A stretch of 64,000 nt of DNA from Bin127 sp965203505 (GCA_965203505.1 OZ241880.1:434001-498000); one strand, 5' to 3'; counted from the first letter of the stretch, positions 16,140 through 25,676 are shown. A program made the numbers and translations. Notes: generated by a model from the sequence alone, not told the origin.

Positions 16140-17494
16140 TACGCCATTCCTCCCGTTCCGATCATCGACAAGGCATACAACAACCGGTCGATGTCATCGC
16201 GACTGTTCATCTCCGTCGCGCAGAAGAGCATACCCTTCGGAACCACGTCAGAAACGTCTAGTCCACCGATAATGCCGAGATCAGCCAATTGTTTGTTGAC
16301 TTCACTTGGCGCGATTGGACACTCAACAGGAAATTCGTTGAAGGAGGTTTCGCCACCTGAATCGGCAACTGACCAGCCCGGTAATTCGTCGATCGCTTTT
16401 GCGAGGTAGTGCGCCTTGTGGTACGACAACTCGGCAACTTTGCGAAGTCCGCTGGGTCCCATAGTGGCGCAGTAAACCGCGACCATCAAGCCGATCAACT
16501 GGGTACTGGTGCAGATATTCGATGTCGCCCGTTCGCGACGGATATGTTGCTCGCGCGTCTGAAGCGTCAATGTGTAGCCGGTTCGACCTCGGGTATCAGT
16601 GGTTCTGCCTATGATCCGCCCAGGCAGTTGCCTGATGAACCGTTGTTTGGCGGTGAAGAGACCCACGTAGGCGCCACCGAAAGTTATCGGAACTCCCAAA
16701 GGTTGCCCTTCAGCCGTGGCGATGTCGACGCCGAATGCGCCGGGTGGTTTAAACATGCCCAACGCGATCGGGTAAGTGTGCATCACCGACAAGGCGCCTG
16801 CGGCGTGAGCAGCATCGGTTATAGCTTGGGCGTCTTCGATCTGCCCGAGGAAATTCGGGGACTGAAACGCGATACAAGCCGCGTCCTCTGGAATGTCTCC
16901 ATCGAAAACGCGTTCGCGGCTGATCGCCTCGATCCTCACGTCCTGGTGCCGGGTATACGCGTCCGCCACCTCAAAGAGACGCTTATCGGCTGTGTCCAGA
17001 ATCAGGATGCGGTTTCTTCGGCTGACGCGCGAGGCCATCAATCCGGCTTCGGCAAACGCGGTCGGGCCGTCGTACATGCCCGCGTTGGCGACATCCATTC
17101 CGAATATCTGCGCGACTGCGGATTGGAATTCAAACCCGCTTTGCAACACGCCTTGTGCTGCTTCCGGCTGGTAAGGCGTGTAGGAGGTGACGAACTCGCC
17201 ACGTTGCAGCACTGCGCTGACGGTCGAAGGTATGAAGTGGCGGTACGCTCCTGCGCCTAGAAACGATGGTCGAGATCCAGCGTCTTGGTTGAGCGCAGCG
17301 AGCGCCTGCATCCGAGTGGCAACTTCCAATTCCGACGATGAATCCGGCAGATCCAATTCCGGGTTGCGATGCCGTTCGGGAATATCGTTGATGAGCGCCT
17401 CGAAATCATCCACACCGATCGCCGCGAGCATTTCGTTGCGCTCGGACGGCGTGTTTGGGATGAATGGGTGAGGCGATATTCCGTTGGATGACAA
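16139..17494 (-). CDS. gcvPA: Glycine dehydrogenase (decarboxylating) subunit 1
   Basis: The alpha subunit (451 residues) of glycine decarboxylase, partner of GcvPB. Family hallmarks are the N-terminal SFLGAGAYRHFIPSTV, SYTPYQPEAAQGVLQSGFEFQSAVAQIFGMDVANAGMYD (pattern QGVLQ...E.Q), and IGRTTDTRGRTGYTLTLQTREQHIRRERATSNICT around the active site. It begins 4 bp after gcvH and ends overlapping gcvPB by one base, so the three genes are translated from one message. Split GcvPA/GcvPB is typical of Firmicutes, Chloroflexota, Thermotogae and archaea rather than Proteobacteria. Confidence 0.96.
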   Translation of the reverse strand: MSSNGISPHPFIPNTPSERNEMLAAIGVDDFEALINDIPERHRNPELDLPDSSSELEVATRMQALAALNQDAGSRPSFLGAGAYRHFIPSTVSAVLQRGEFVTSYTPYQPEAAQGVLQSGFEFQSAVAQIFGMDVANAGMYDGPTAFAEAGLMASRVSRRNRILILDTADKRLFEVADAYTRHQDVRIEAISRERVFDGDIPEDAACIAFQSPNFLGQIEDAQAITDAAHAAGALSVMHTYPIALGMFKPPGAFGVDIATAEGQPLGVPITFGGAYVGLFTAKQRFIRQLPGRIIGRTTDTRGRTGYTLTLQTREQHIRRERATSNICTSTQLIGLMVAVYCATMGPSGLRKVAELSYHKAHYLAKAIDELPGWSVADSGGETSFNEFPVECPIAPSEVNKQLADLGIIGGLDVSDVVPKGMLFCATEMNSRDDIDRLLYALSMIGTGGMA

Positions 17495-17498
17495 TTAG

Positions 17499-17876
17499 CT
17501 ACTCCAGCGTAGCCGTGTACGTGGCGGCATCCATGAGCGAATCGAGTTCCGATTGGTCGTCGAGTGTTACTCTCATGATCCAACCATCGCCGTACGGGTC
17601 GGCGTTCACAAGTTCCGGCGCCTGCTCCAATTTGTCGTTCACTTCGGCGACGGTTCCGCTTACAGGCGAAAACAGATCGCTGACCGCTTTAACCGATTCG
17701 ATTTCGCCGAACTTGTCGAATTGACCCACCTGCGACCCGACTTCCGGCAACTCGACAAACACGACATCGCCAAGTGTGTCCTGCGCGTAATGTGTAATTC
17801 CCACTTCAACAACGCCATCGCCTTCGACACGCGCCCACTCGTGCTCGGACGAGTACCTCAAATCATCTGGATACAA
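17499..17876 (-). CDS. gcvH: Glycine cleavage system H protein
   Basis: A 125-residue lipoyl carrier that shuttles the aminomethyl group between P, T and L proteins. It starts YPDDLRYSSEHEWARVEGDG, the normal GcvH N-terminus, and contains the lipoylation site FGEIESVKAVSDLFSPVSG, with Lys in the ESVKA motif. The NDKLEQAPELVNADPYGDGW segment is also typical. Lies between gcvT (65 bp upstream) and gcvPA (4 bp downstream). The L protein (dihydrolipoamide dehydrogenase) is not in the window. Confidence 0.97.
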   Translation of the reverse strand: MYPDDLRYSSEHEWARVEGDGVVEVGITHYAQDTLGDVVFVELPEVGSQVGQFDKFGEIESVKAVSDLFSPVSGTVAEVNDKLEQAPELVNADPYGDGWIMRVTLDDQSELDSLMDAATYTATLE

Positions 17877-17941
17877 CTCAGATCGCCTCCATCGATACCT
17901 TCGTCGACAACGGCATTAACTGTAACAAATTCAGTTCCTGT

Positions 17942-19081
17942 TCAACGCCGAGTACGTGGTCGCAGCGCGGTCGGCTTCACGGGCCTGTCGCTACGGTAGA
18001 ACGGCAACTGGACGACTTCTGCGTCGACCATCCGACCTCTCACGTCGATTTGGACCGCGGTTCCGATTTCGGTATGGACCGTGTCGATGTACCCCATGGC
18101 GATTGCCGATTCCAAGGTGGGCGAGTGTGTGCCCGAGGTGATCACACCGACTTCTTCACCGTTGATGTGAATCGAGTGGCCGTGTCTTGCGATCCCACGA
18201 GACCGCATAGCGAATCCCGCGATCCTTCGTGGCGTACCGTTGTCTCGGATCTCGCGCAAGGCTTCGCCGGCGATATATTCCGTACGGTTAGGCCGAACGG
18301 TCCACCTCAAACCCGCCTCGTAGGGGTTGTTCTCGACCGTCATGTCTGAACCATGGAGCATCAAGCCGGCCTCCAGCCTCAAAACGTCGCGAGCACCCAA
18401 ACCGCACTCCGTCGCGCCAGATTCGACCAAGATGTTCCAGATTCCGGGAGCGTGTCCGCTGTCGAACATGATTTCGAAGCCGTCTTCTCCTGTGTAACCC
18501 GTGCGAACCGTCAATATCCGTTCGCCGTCGAGCGTGGCTTCACCGGCGTGGAACCTCGTGGTCAAGCCAGCCTCGTCGTCCGTCAATTCATCCAACAGCG
18601 GAACCGAATTCGGACCCTGAACCGCAATCATCGCGATATCTAAAGAGCGATCGACGAGTTCTACGTCAACGTCGTCGCCCGAAGTGAACGCTTTCAAATG
18701 TGACCTCAACCAAGCGCGGTCGGTATCGGCGTTGCCGGCGTTCACGACCAATAAGAAGCGATTCTCGGCAAGGTTGTAAATAATCGCATCGTCGATAATG
18801 CCGCCTTCCTTGTTGCAGATGACGTGATACCTGCCTAAGCCGTGCTCCAGTCGAGACGCACGCACGCTGAGCACCGTATCCAGGAACCGACCCGCGTCCG
18901 TGCCCCGAAACTCCAATCTCGCCATGTGCGAAACATCGAAAATCCCAACATCGTTCCGTACCTGCCGCACCTCGTGAATGATCCCGTCGGGATACTGCAC
19001 CGGCATGTCCCAACCGCCGAACGGAACCATGCGCGCCCCGTTCGCGACGTGCGTATCGTAAAGCGGTGTCCTCTTGTTCAT
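17942..19081 (-). CDS. gcvT: Glycine cleavage system T protein (aminomethyltransferase)
   Basis: A 379-residue enzyme that transfers the methylene group to tetrahydrofolate and releases ammonia. It begins MNKRTPLYDTHVANGARMVP, followed by FGGWDMPVQY, the canonical GcvT start, and includes VGIFDVSHMARLEFRG, YHVICNKEGGIIDDAIIYNL, the folate-binding Asp region, and RTGYTGEDGFEIMF. First of the four gcv genes in the leftward run and 33 bp after the midA-like gene. No glycine riboswitch pattern was recognised upstream. Confidence 0.96.
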   Translation of the reverse strand: MNKRTPLYDTHVANGARMVPFGGWDMPVQYPDGIIHEVRQVRNDVGIFDVSHMARLEFRGTDAGRFLDTVLSVRASRLEHGLGRYHVICNKEGGIIDDAIIYNLAENRFLLVVNAGNADTDRAWLRSHLKAFTSGDDVDVELVDRSLDIAMIAVQGPNSVPLLDELTDDEAGLTTRFHAGEATLDGERILTVRTGYTGEDGFEIMFDSGHAPGIWNILVESGATECGLGARDVLRLEAGLMLHGSDMTVENNPYEAGLRWTVRPNRTEYIAGEALREIRDNGTPRRIAGFAMRSRGIARHGHSIHINGEEVGVITSGTHSPTLESAIAMGYIDTVHTEIGTAVQIDVRGRMVDAEVVQLPFYRSDRPVKPTALRPRTRR

Positions 19082-19114
19082 ACCCTTACTCTTGAATCTG
19101 CCTGCTATCTACCT

Positions 19115-20266
19115 TTAATCGTACGGCCGACCTGCGAGGTGTCTTGACGACCTAGAGGGACGAGCGAACTGTGGAGACGTTTCGAGACCCTCCAGATCTA
19201 CCGACATCGCGTCGATGCCGTATTGAGCGACCCTGAAATTGCCGAGCCCGCGCGGATCAACTAACGCATTCATCGATCGCAACTCCCATGTCAGTTGATA
19301 CGACTCGGATCCATCTCGCGGTTGCGCCAGTTGCTCACGGACTTGACGGGTGTATTCGCCGATGCCGAGATCGAAAAGAAAATCTCTTTGGGTTCTTAAC
19401 GGTGACAACTGCTCGAAGCCGAACTTCGTCAACGCTTCATCTACGACGGTGAAGTCTACGTGGGCAGTGATGTCTTGTTGCCCAACATACCGAAACGGAT
19501 TCTGACCCAAAACGTGTTCGTGGTAACAGCGCAGTGATCCTTCGTAGCGATCCGGGTGATAGAGAGCTTGCCGCGCATATCCATAGTCGATCGTTAGCAC
19601 GAAGCCGCGCCTGAGGATCTGCGCCACGGTGGATGCCCAATCAGCGATTCCGAGATTAACCTCGCCACGATATCCATCCGGCAACCTGTTCAAAAACGGC
19701 CTCACCCTGTCCTCAATCTCGCGCGTCGATAAATCGCCATCCAAAAACACCAATTCGCCATCGTCACCCAGTCCGACATATGACTCTAGGATCCCGCCGC
19801 TTCGGATCGCGAAGATGTGGCAGGGAAACGCATCCAACAACTCGTTGCTGATTACGCACCCGATGATTGGCTCCACCGAACTCAACTCACCAGCATCCAA
19901 CGTATCTCCTCGCGGAACGATGTCATACGCGCGATATCGAATAGCGTCGCCGAAGCCATCACCTTCGACCGCATCCAGAATGTCGCGCGCCAATCCTCCC
20001 TCACCCGCGCCGATATCCAAAACATCGAAGACTTCGGGCTCGCCTAACGCCTGCCACGCTTTGAACAGCCACCCGGCGATCAGCGCGCCGAACGCGGGAT
20101 GCATCTGCGGCGACGTGGCGTAGTCGGTGCCGGGGTCCGGGGAATTCGTGTAGTAACCGTGCTCGCCGTAGAGCGCGTGCTCCATGAAACGTGCAAACGT
20201 GACCGGACCTCGAGCCCGAATCTCCGATTCGATGATCTGACGCGCCGGCGTCGATTCTTCCGGCAT
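19115..20266 (-). CDS. MidA/NDUFAF7-family SAM-dependent methyltransferase
   Basis: A 383-residue protein of the DUF185 family, whose mitochondrial member methylates an arginine of complex I subunit NDUFS2. The bacterial target is uncertain. Signatures are RGPVTFARFMEHALYGEHGYY, the SAM motif FDVLDIGAGEGGLARDIL, ISNELLDAFPCHIF and VLTIDYGYARQALYHPDR. I choose the ATG at 20266 (MPEESTPARQ), since the frame further upstream only runs into the citrate synthase gene. It lies 11 bp after the gltA stop and before gcvT, so it is probably co-transcribed with both. Confidence 0.88.
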   Translation of the reverse strand: MPEESTPARQIIESEIRARGPVTFARFMEHALYGEHGYYTNSPDPGTDYATSPQMHPAFGALIAGWLFKAWQALGEPEVFDVLDIGAGEGGLARDILDAVEGDGFGDAIRYRAYDIVPRGDTLDAGELSSVEPIIGCVISNELLDAFPCHIFAIRSGGILESYVGLGDDGELVFLDGDLSTREIEDRVRPFLNRLPDGYRGEVNLGIADWASTVAQILRRGFVLTIDYGYARQALYHPDRYEGSLRCYHEHVLGQNPFRYVGQQDITAHVDFTVVDEALTKFGFEQLSPLRTQRDFLFDLGIGEYTRQVREQLAQPRDGSESYQLTWELRSMNALVDPRGLGNFRVAQYGIDAMSVDLEGLETSPQFARPSRSSRHLAGRPYD

Positions 20267-20277
20267 GTCGGCGAGGG

Positions 20278-21426
20278 TTATCCGCGCTCGGATATCGGCA
20301 CGTACTCGCGTTCGCGTCCGCCCGTGTACTTCAGGAGCGGCCGGATCAAAATATTCCGCCGGTACTGCTCGACGACCTGGATTACCCAACCCGGTACGCG
20401 ACCGATCGCGAAGATCGGTACGAACAAGTCCTGCGGAATGCCGTTCAAGTAGTAAATGACGCCGGCGAAGAAGTCGACGTTAGCGTGAACGCCACGCCTA
20501 GCATACGGCGACATCGCCTCTTGAACAGCCGTCAAGATCTCGTACCACTCGGGCTGACCCTTCTCCTCACTTAGCCGACGCACCCCTTCTTGCAGGTGTT
20601 TAGCCCTTGGGTCCGCCGATTTATAAACCCGATGTCCGAAACCCATCACCGGAGTACGATTTCTCAACAAGTTGCGAACGTAGTTTGCAGCGTTGTCCGG
20701 GCTGCCGATCTCACGCGCCATCTGCATCACATTCTCCGCCGCACCGCCGTGAGAAGGGCCGGACAGAGCACCGATGGCTGCCGCTACCGCGCTGTATGCG
20801 TCCGCCTTCGTGCCCGCGACGACACGTGCCGTAAATGAGCTCGCGTTGGAACCGTGGTCCGCATGCAGAACCAAGTCCTTGTCCATAAGCTCTGCTGTGT
20901 CATCCGAAGGTGTTTCACCGTCGAGCATGTACAAGAAGTTCGCGGCATGATTCAGATCGCTGCTGGGTGCTACCGGATCGTTGCCGCGTCGGATGTTGTA
21001 GTGGGCGGCGATGATCGTCGGCACTTGCGACGTCATCCGCATCCCCTTGCGGAACGTTGCATCAACATCGTCCCAAACCGCATCCTTGTCGGGGTCAAAC
21101 GCTGACATTGCCGAAACCGCCGTCCGCAACACATCCATCGGATGCGAATCCTTGACCGCTTCGATTATCGGGAAGATTTCGTCCGGCAACTCGCGTTGAC
21201 TTCGCAGTTCGTCGTTGAAAGCGTCTAACTGCTCCTGCGTCGGCAATTCGCCGTGCAAAAGCAGATAGGAGGTCTCCTCGAAGTTCGAGTTTTCGGCGAG
21301 ATCGTGGATACTGTAGCCCCGGTATTCAAGCACACCTTCGCTACCATCGATGAACGTGGTCTCTGTGCGGTCGAAATAGATCTCCCGCAATCCTCGGTGA
21401 AGCCTGATATCGTCGTCCTGGGCCAT
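20278..21426 (-). CDS. gltA: Citrate synthase
   Basis: A 382-residue type II-like short citrate synthase that condenses acetyl-CoA and oxaloacetate at the entry of the TCA cycle. Catalytic landmarks are GALSGPSHGGAAENVMQM, GFGHRVYKSADPRAKHLQEG (active His and Arg) and HANVDFFAGVIYYLNGIPQD (catalytic Asp), then FAIGRVPGWVIQVVEQY. A 2-methylcitrate synthase role cannot be excluded, but there is no prp operon here. First gene of the leftward gltA-midA-gcv run. A stem-loop lies in its leader. Confidence 0.93.
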   Translation of the reverse strand: MAQDDDIRLHRGLREIYFDRTETTFIDGSEGVLEYRGYSIHDLAENSNFEETSYLLLHGELPTQEQLDAFNDELRSQRELPDEIFPIIEAVKDSHPMDVLRTAVSAMSAFDPDKDAVWDDVDATFRKGMRMTSQVPTIIAAHYNIRRGNDPVAPSSDLNHAANFLYMLDGETPSDDTAELMDKDLVLHADHGSNASSFTARVVAGTKADAYSAVAAAIGALSGPSHGGAAENVMQMAREIGSPDNAANYVRNLLRNRTPVMGFGHRVYKSADPRAKHLQEGVRRLSEEKGQPEWYEILTAVQEAMSPYARRGVHANVDFFAGVIYYLNGIPQDLFVPIFAIGRVPGWVIQVVEQYRRNILIRPLLKYTGGREREYVPISERG

Positions 21427-21461
21427 TTAGCTCTCGTCCGATCCTGACAAATGTTCGATCC

Positions 21462-21512
21462 GGCGTTGGGGCTGAGAAAATCGATGCATCAAGTGCTCGC
21501 CCCAACACGCCA
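21462..21512 (-). promoter_or_regulatory. Stem-loop in the gltA leader
   Basis: GTTGGGGC (21465-21472) pairs perfectly with GCCCCAAC (21499-21506), and GGC/GCC extends the stem across a small bulge. It is 36 bases upstream of the gltA start and lacks a T-tract on either strand, so it may be a leader or regulator site rather than a terminator. Confidence 0.35.
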
Positions 21513-21633
21513 AACTCTTAGATGCGTTTCAAACTATTTTAGAGCATCAAACAGGGGTGACACCCACGCGTCGTTTCTAGCGGCGAACGGACCGCACCGT
21601 TAAACTTTTGAGCCAACGCAGCGGAGTTTTCTG

Positions 21634-22515
21634 TTGATAATCGACGTCCATTCCCATAACCCGACGCACGAACATGACGTGCCGCCCGAAGAACTCGTTA
21701 CAAACCCGCTCGTCGGCACCGGCGTGAAACTTGCCGGCTCGCTGAGCGAGTACGTTGCGGCCATGGAAACGGTTGACAAGGCGCTCGTTTTCGGGATAGC
21801 GCCCCGCCCGGGCGGCGACAAAAACCCCTTAACCGATTGGTACGCCGGTTGGGACGATGGCCTGAACCAGAACGACATCGCGGCACGCGTCGCAGCCGTC
21901 AATCCCGACAAATACATACCTTTCATGTCCCTCCATCCCGATCAGCCAGACATCGACGAGGAGTACGACCGCGCCGTCGGCGAATTGGGTTGCAGAGGCA
22001 TAAAGCTCGCATTGAGCTACCAAGCAGTCGATCCGATGAGCGCCGCCGCGTTTCGTCTGTTCGACCGACTTCAATCGGACGGTCTGCCGATCATGTTTCA
22101 CAGCGGAATGTCAGCTTCACCCGACGCGGTGCTCCGGTACGCCCACCCTCTAGCGATGGACGAGGTGGCCATCGCATTCCCAAGATTGAAGATGATCTTG
22201 GCGCACACGTCGCATCCTTGGTACGAAGATTGCATGTCCGTAGTGCGGAAGCACCCCAATGTGTGGACCGACATCTCCGGGATGCCGTCGCGACCTTGGA
22301 TGGCGTGGCGCGCGATGCGAGTATTTCACGAGTTCTCGGCGACGCACAAGATGCTCTTCGGCTCCGATTGGGTGCTCTGGACACCGCAAGAAACCATGGA
22401 CGGTTTGCGCGCCATCCCACGCTTCGCGAGAGAGCACAACCTCCCACAGGTGCCGGAGGACGAGATCGAGGCGATCATCAACCGGAACTCACTGGAGTTG
22501 CTGGGGTTGGAGTGA
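21634..22515 (+). CDS. Amidohydrolase-family metal-dependent hydrolase (ACMSD-like)
   Basis: A 293-residue TIM-barrel hydrolase. The start is the TTG at 21634, preceded by GGAG at a good distance; the first residues MIIDVHSHNP carry the H-x-H metal-binding motif. Other signs are GCRGIKLALSYQAVDP, the metal-binding His in MFHSGMSASPD, LAHTSHPWYEDC with a second His, and MLFGSDWVLWTP with the conserved Asp. These fit the amidohydrolase-2 subgroup (aminocarboxymuconate-semialdehyde decarboxylase, 2-pyrone dicarboxylate lactonase and others). The substrate is not readable. It is divergent from gltA. Confidence 0.85.
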   Translation: MIIDVHSHNPTHEHDVPPEELVTNPLVGTGVKLAGSLSEYVAAMETVDKALVFGIAPRPGGDKNPLTDWYAGWDDGLNQNDIAARVAAVNPDKYIPFMSLHPDQPDIDEEYDRAVGELGCRGIKLALSYQAVDPMSAAAFRLFDRLQSDGLPIMFHSGMSASPDAVLRYAHPLAMDEVAIAFPRLKMILAHTSHPWYEDCMSVVRKHPNVWTDISGMPSRPWMAWRAMRVFHEFSATHKMLFGSDWVLWTPQETMDGLRAIPRFAREHNLPQVPEDEIEAIINRNSLELLGLE

Positions 22516-22576
22516 GGGGGATCAAACCAAAAAAATTCCGGTCACATGTTGGCCGGATATGGATAATCGCCGTAGA

Positions 22577-22954
22577 TCAGGTTTGAAATCCGATTTTCCG
22601 AGCGACTTCTCGCTGGCGCACGTCGAGCGTGATGAACGAGATTTGGCTAGGGTCCGGCGCGGCGTACAACGCGACTGCGATGTGCCACAGATCTGCACCC
22701 CTGAGATAACCAGCACGTAACGTGACGTCGTATTCTGGCGTTAACGGCCGATCCGGATGAATCCAGTCCACGTCCGAAATGATCTTTGGGTCGAGTTCGA
22801 CATCCTGACGATGCATGGCAGACTGCAACTCTGCTTCCATCAAATTCGATGAAATCAGTTTGGAAGCACGGTCGATGTGCTCTATAGCGTAAGAAGCGTC
22901 AGCCTCGTCAAATTCGATGGCTAGGACCGCGGAGGTGTCGACATACGCGATCAA
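22577..22954 (-). CDS. vapC: PIN-domain toxin (VapC family)
   Basis: A 125-residue predicted endoribonuclease. MIAYVDTSAVLAIEFDE carries the first acidic residue, SSNLMEAELQSAMHR the second, and RGADLWHIAVALY the third, with TLDVRQREVARKIGF closing the fold. The start overlaps the antitoxin stop by 4 bp, the standard coupling of type II toxin-antitoxin operons. Its RNA target is unknown. Confidence 0.9.
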   Translation of the reverse strand: MIAYVDTSAVLAIEFDEADASYAIEHIDRASKLISSNLMEAELQSAMHRQDVELDPKIISDVDWIHPDRPLTPEYDVTLRAGYLRGADLWHIAVALYAAPDPSQISFITLDVRQREVARKIGFQT

Positions 22955-23229
22955 AATCTATTTCGATCTTCCAAGAACCGCTGCAAAGCGCCTGGTATAT
23001 GTTTGCCGACCTTTCTAGGGAACCTGGGACCTTTTGCGCGCTCCAATAAACCCTGCCGTTCCAGATCGTCCAACCTTTCCTCGATGCTCTGCGGGGCTTT
23101 TTGGATCGGCCGAATTTCGGCGACCGGCTCTCCGCGGTAGGAGACCGTGACGGTGTTCCCCTCGCGAACTTGACGGATCACCTCTGAGAATCGGGACTTA
23201 GCTTCGTATGTTGAATATGTAATGGCCAT
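22951..23229 (-). CDS. vapB: Phd/YefM-type antitoxin of the PIN toxin
   Basis: A 92-residue protein. The N-terminal half (MAITYSTYEAKSRFSEVIRQ, then TVTVSYRGEPVAEIRP) is the Phd/YefM DNA-binding fold, and the basic C-terminal half should wrap the toxin. First gene of the pair, so it probably autoregulates the promoter upstream of 23229. Confidence 0.9.
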   Translation of the reverse strand: MAITYSTYEAKSRFSEVIRQVREGNTVTVSYRGEPVAEIRPIQKAPQSIEERLDDLERQGLLERAKGPRFPRKVGKHIPGALQRFLEDRNRF

Positions 23230-23383
23230 AGGTTCAATGTTAACTAGTCAGACTAGTCTATTGGGCCAATTTCCGGATTCGCTACCATGATTTCGATCGC
23301 AATCGCGTTGGATCGGCCATTCGCCAATCCAATGAGCCTTAAACTTTCTCTCGTCTAAGTTATCGAGACTGGATGAAGAACCA

Positions 23384-24175
23384 ATGGACAAACAAAACCC
23401 TCTCATCTCTAACCCCGCCAAGGAGAAGTTGCAAGCTGGTGAGCCGATATTCGGCATCAACATCTTCGAAGCACTTACACCTTCGGTAGTCAAAATCGCC
23501 GCCAGCCTCGGCTTCGATATGTTGATGGTCGACGCCGAACACGCCCTGAACGACGACAACCGATTGGCGATGTTCCTAACCTTGGTCAGAGACAACGGAA
23601 TGGCTCCCATCGTCACCGTCACCGCTCCGGAGCGCGCACTCGTGTCACGCGTCCTAGATGCCGGAGCACTCGGCATCATACTCTCCCACTCAGAGACACC
23701 GGAGCAGATGGAAGACCTAGTCCGATGGGTCAAGTACGCACCCGAAGGCGTCCGCGGGCTCGCCATGGGCGCAAACGCAGGTTACGACGCATCCGACGTG
23801 GCGCGCTACTGCCTCGAAGCCAACGAAGCGACACTGATCCTGCCGAAGATCGAGTCGCCACTTGGCGTCGAAAATACTGGGGCAATGATGGACGTCGAAG
23901 GCGTCGACGGCGTCGTATTTGGTCCGGGTGATCTGTCTGCAAAGATGGGCCGTCACGGTGAGTGGGAGAACCCCGAAGTTCTAGCAGCTATCCAGAACGT
24001 GGTCGACGCCGCGATTTCCAAAGGCAAGGCCGTCGAACCAGCAACTATGCCGAGCAACAAAGCCGAATTCGAACGCGAGCTAACCAAAGGCGCAAGAATC
24101 TTCGGCCCCACAAGGCAGACCGAATACGACCTCTACCGAAACGCGGTCGAAAGCGCATTAGCCGCGTATCGCTAG
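23384..24175 (+). CDS. HpcH/HpaI-family aldolase
   Basis: A 263-residue class II aldolase-like protein. Family marks are GINIFEALTPSVVKIAASLG, FDMLMVDAEHAL (catalytic His-Glu area), VSRVLDAGALGIILSHSETPEQ, ATLILPKIESPLGVENT (metal-binding Glu) and GVVFGPGDLSAKMG (metal-binding Asp). Members include 4-hydroxy-2-oxoheptanedioate aldolase and 2-keto-3-deoxy sugar-acid aldolases. Because sugar-acid dehydratases of the enolase superfamily occur in the same window, cleavage of 2-keto-3-deoxy sugar acids is an attractive guess. It is not adjacent to them. Confidence 0.85.
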   Translation: MDKQNPLISNPAKEKLQAGEPIFGINIFEALTPSVVKIAASLGFDMLMVDAEHALNDDNRLAMFLTLVRDNGMAPIVTVTAPERALVSRVLDAGALGIILSHSETPEQMEDLVRWVKYAPEGVRGLAMGANAGYDASDVARYCLEANEATLILPKIESPLGVENTGAMMDVEGVDGVVFGPGDLSAKMGRHGEWENPEVLAAIQNVVDAAISKGKAVEPATMPSNKAEFERELTKGARIFGPTRQTEYDLYRNAVESALAAYR

Positions 24176-24376
24176 TCGTTGCCCATCGCTTTGGTTGCCC
24201 TGCTGTCAGGTGGTATGTTGATGGTAGGAATAGGGAACGGGAGCCCGAGGTACAAGCGTGCCGCATTCGGACACCACGTGATGACCACGAAATCTACATT
24301 GAGCCGCGACGATGTACTGGGTATCGCTCGCGACCACAAGGAAGTCCTTAAGGAGCAATTTGGCGTCTCCGAGGTG

Positions 24377-24384
24377 TATCTTTT
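24377..24384 (+). repeat. Target site duplication, left of copy 2
   Basis: TATCTTTT, identical to 28285-28292. Eight bases is the duplication length of the IS1595 family. Confidence 0.95.
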
Positions 24385-24424
24385 GGGGAGTATACCCCTG
24401 TGACTCCAAATCTCCTCTGAAATC
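24385..24424 (+). repeat. Left terminal inverted repeat, copy 2
   Basis: Identical to 7297-7336; pairs with 28245-28284 with one mismatch in 40. Confidence 0.95.
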
Positions 24425-24529
24425 CATGATATTTCACCGCTAGACTATACCTAGTTTCGATAGGGTATTCACTCCATTGAGTGCTTTGGATAGCTTGAAT
24501 ATGGAGTCATAACCTGCTAAAATCAGGGT

Positions 24530-25525
24530 ATGTCAGATACAGCGATTCCAGCCGATCCCGCGCCCCCGAAAATCGGACGGAAGGGCATCGGCTTCATAGA
24601 GGCGGCGGAGAGGTTCGGAGACGACGAATCCGCTCAGGAGTGGATCATCTCGGAGAGGTGGCCGGACGGCGTGAAATGCCCCTCATGCGGTTCCGACGTG
24701 TCCGAGCTCAAACGCCGTGGTTCGCTTCGGCGGTGGCGGTGCAAGTCCCGCAGGGACTGCGGCAAGAACTTCACCGTCAAAACCGACACCATCATGCACG
24801 ACTCCAAACTCCCGGTGTGGAAATGGTGCATCGCCGTCTATCTCTACTCCACGAACCTCAAAGGCATATCCGCGAAGAAACTGCGTCGGGAGCTGGGGAT
24901 CGGCTCGTACAAGAACGCTTGGCACATGGCTCACCGCATCCGACGAGCGATGGAGACGGACGAGAACTCGTTCCTAGGACCCGTCGAGGTCGATGAGGTC
25001 TACATCGGCGGCAAAGAGCACAACAAGCACGAGTGGCAACGCTTGAACGCCGGACGCGGCGCGGTGGGCAAAACCCCTGTGGTCGCTCTCAAAGACCGCG
25101 AGACCAACAAGGTCGTTGCGCGGGTGGTCGAAAAGACCGACCAGCCCACGTTGACGGGATTCGTAAGCGAATACACCGAGCCGGCCACCGAGGTCTTCAC
25201 CGACGAGTTCGCCGGATACAACCGACTTCCTAGAAGCCACAAAATCATCAGGCATTCCGCGAAGGAGTTCGTGCGCGGCGAGGTCCACACCAACGGCATC
25301 GAGTCCTGGTTCTCGATGCTCAAGCGCGGCTACGTCGGCGTGTACCACAACTACAGCGTCAAGCATCTGCCGCGCTACATCGCCGAGGCGGTCGGTCGGC
25401 ACAACCTTCGACCGCTCGACACCGAGACGCAGATGTCAGAGATCATCATGGGCGCGGTCGGCAAGCGGCTCTCGTACGAGGCGCTGATCGGGCCGGAGCA
25501 CACGCGTCAGCCCGAACTTATCTAG
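24530..25525 (+). CDS. IS1595-family (ISXO2-like) DDE transposase, copy 2
   Basis: Encodes the same 331 residues as 7442-8437: zinc ribbon at residues 50-77, then catalytic D155, D225 and the NGIESW block. This copy sits in the element with an intact target duplication, so it or its twin is the likely source of a recent jump. No stop or frameshift. Confidence 0.95.
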   Translation: MSDTAIPADPAPPKIGRKGIGFIEAAERFGDDESAQEWIISERWPDGVKCPSCGSDVSELKRRGSLRRWRCKSRRDCGKNFTVKTDTIMHDSKLPVWKWCIAVYLYSTNLKGISAKKLRRELGIGSYKNAWHMAHRIRRAMETDENSFLGPVEVDEVYIGGKEHNKHEWQRLNAGRGAVGKTPVVALKDRETNKVVARVVEKTDQPTLTGFVSEYTEPATEVFTDEFAGYNRLPRSHKIIRHSAKEFVRGEVHTNGIESWFSMLKRGYVGVYHNYSVKHLPRYIAEAVGRHNLRPLDTETQMSEIIMGAVGKRLSYEALIGPEHTRQPELI

Positions 25526-25529
25526 CCGC

Positions 25530-25676
25530 CTATCTCGTGAGCAGTCGGATGTTCGGCTCGACGAACGCTGCGTACAGTTCCTCTCCGAAAAGCAGCAGGA
25601 TCGCGGCGATGATCGCGGCGGCGATTAAGATTTCGCGCGGATGTGATACAATCCACTCTTGAATGTGCGACAACAT
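25530..25676 (-). CDS. 48-residue single-span membrane protein in transposon, copy 2
   Basis: Identical to 8442-8588, with the same GGAGAAA ribosome binding site deciding the start at 25676. One transmembrane helix; function unknown. Confidence 0.6.
   Translation of the reverse strand: MLSHIQEWIVSHPREILIAAAIIAAILLLFGEELYAAFVEPNIRLLTR

Noticed and set aside
19082..19114. Glycine riboswitch before gcvT
   Set aside because: The gap is only 33 bp and no aptamer core was seen there or before gltA.
24179..24280. Upstream start for the nucleotidyltransferase
   Set aside because: The extra 34 residues do not resemble the family, and the ATG at 24281 gives normal length.
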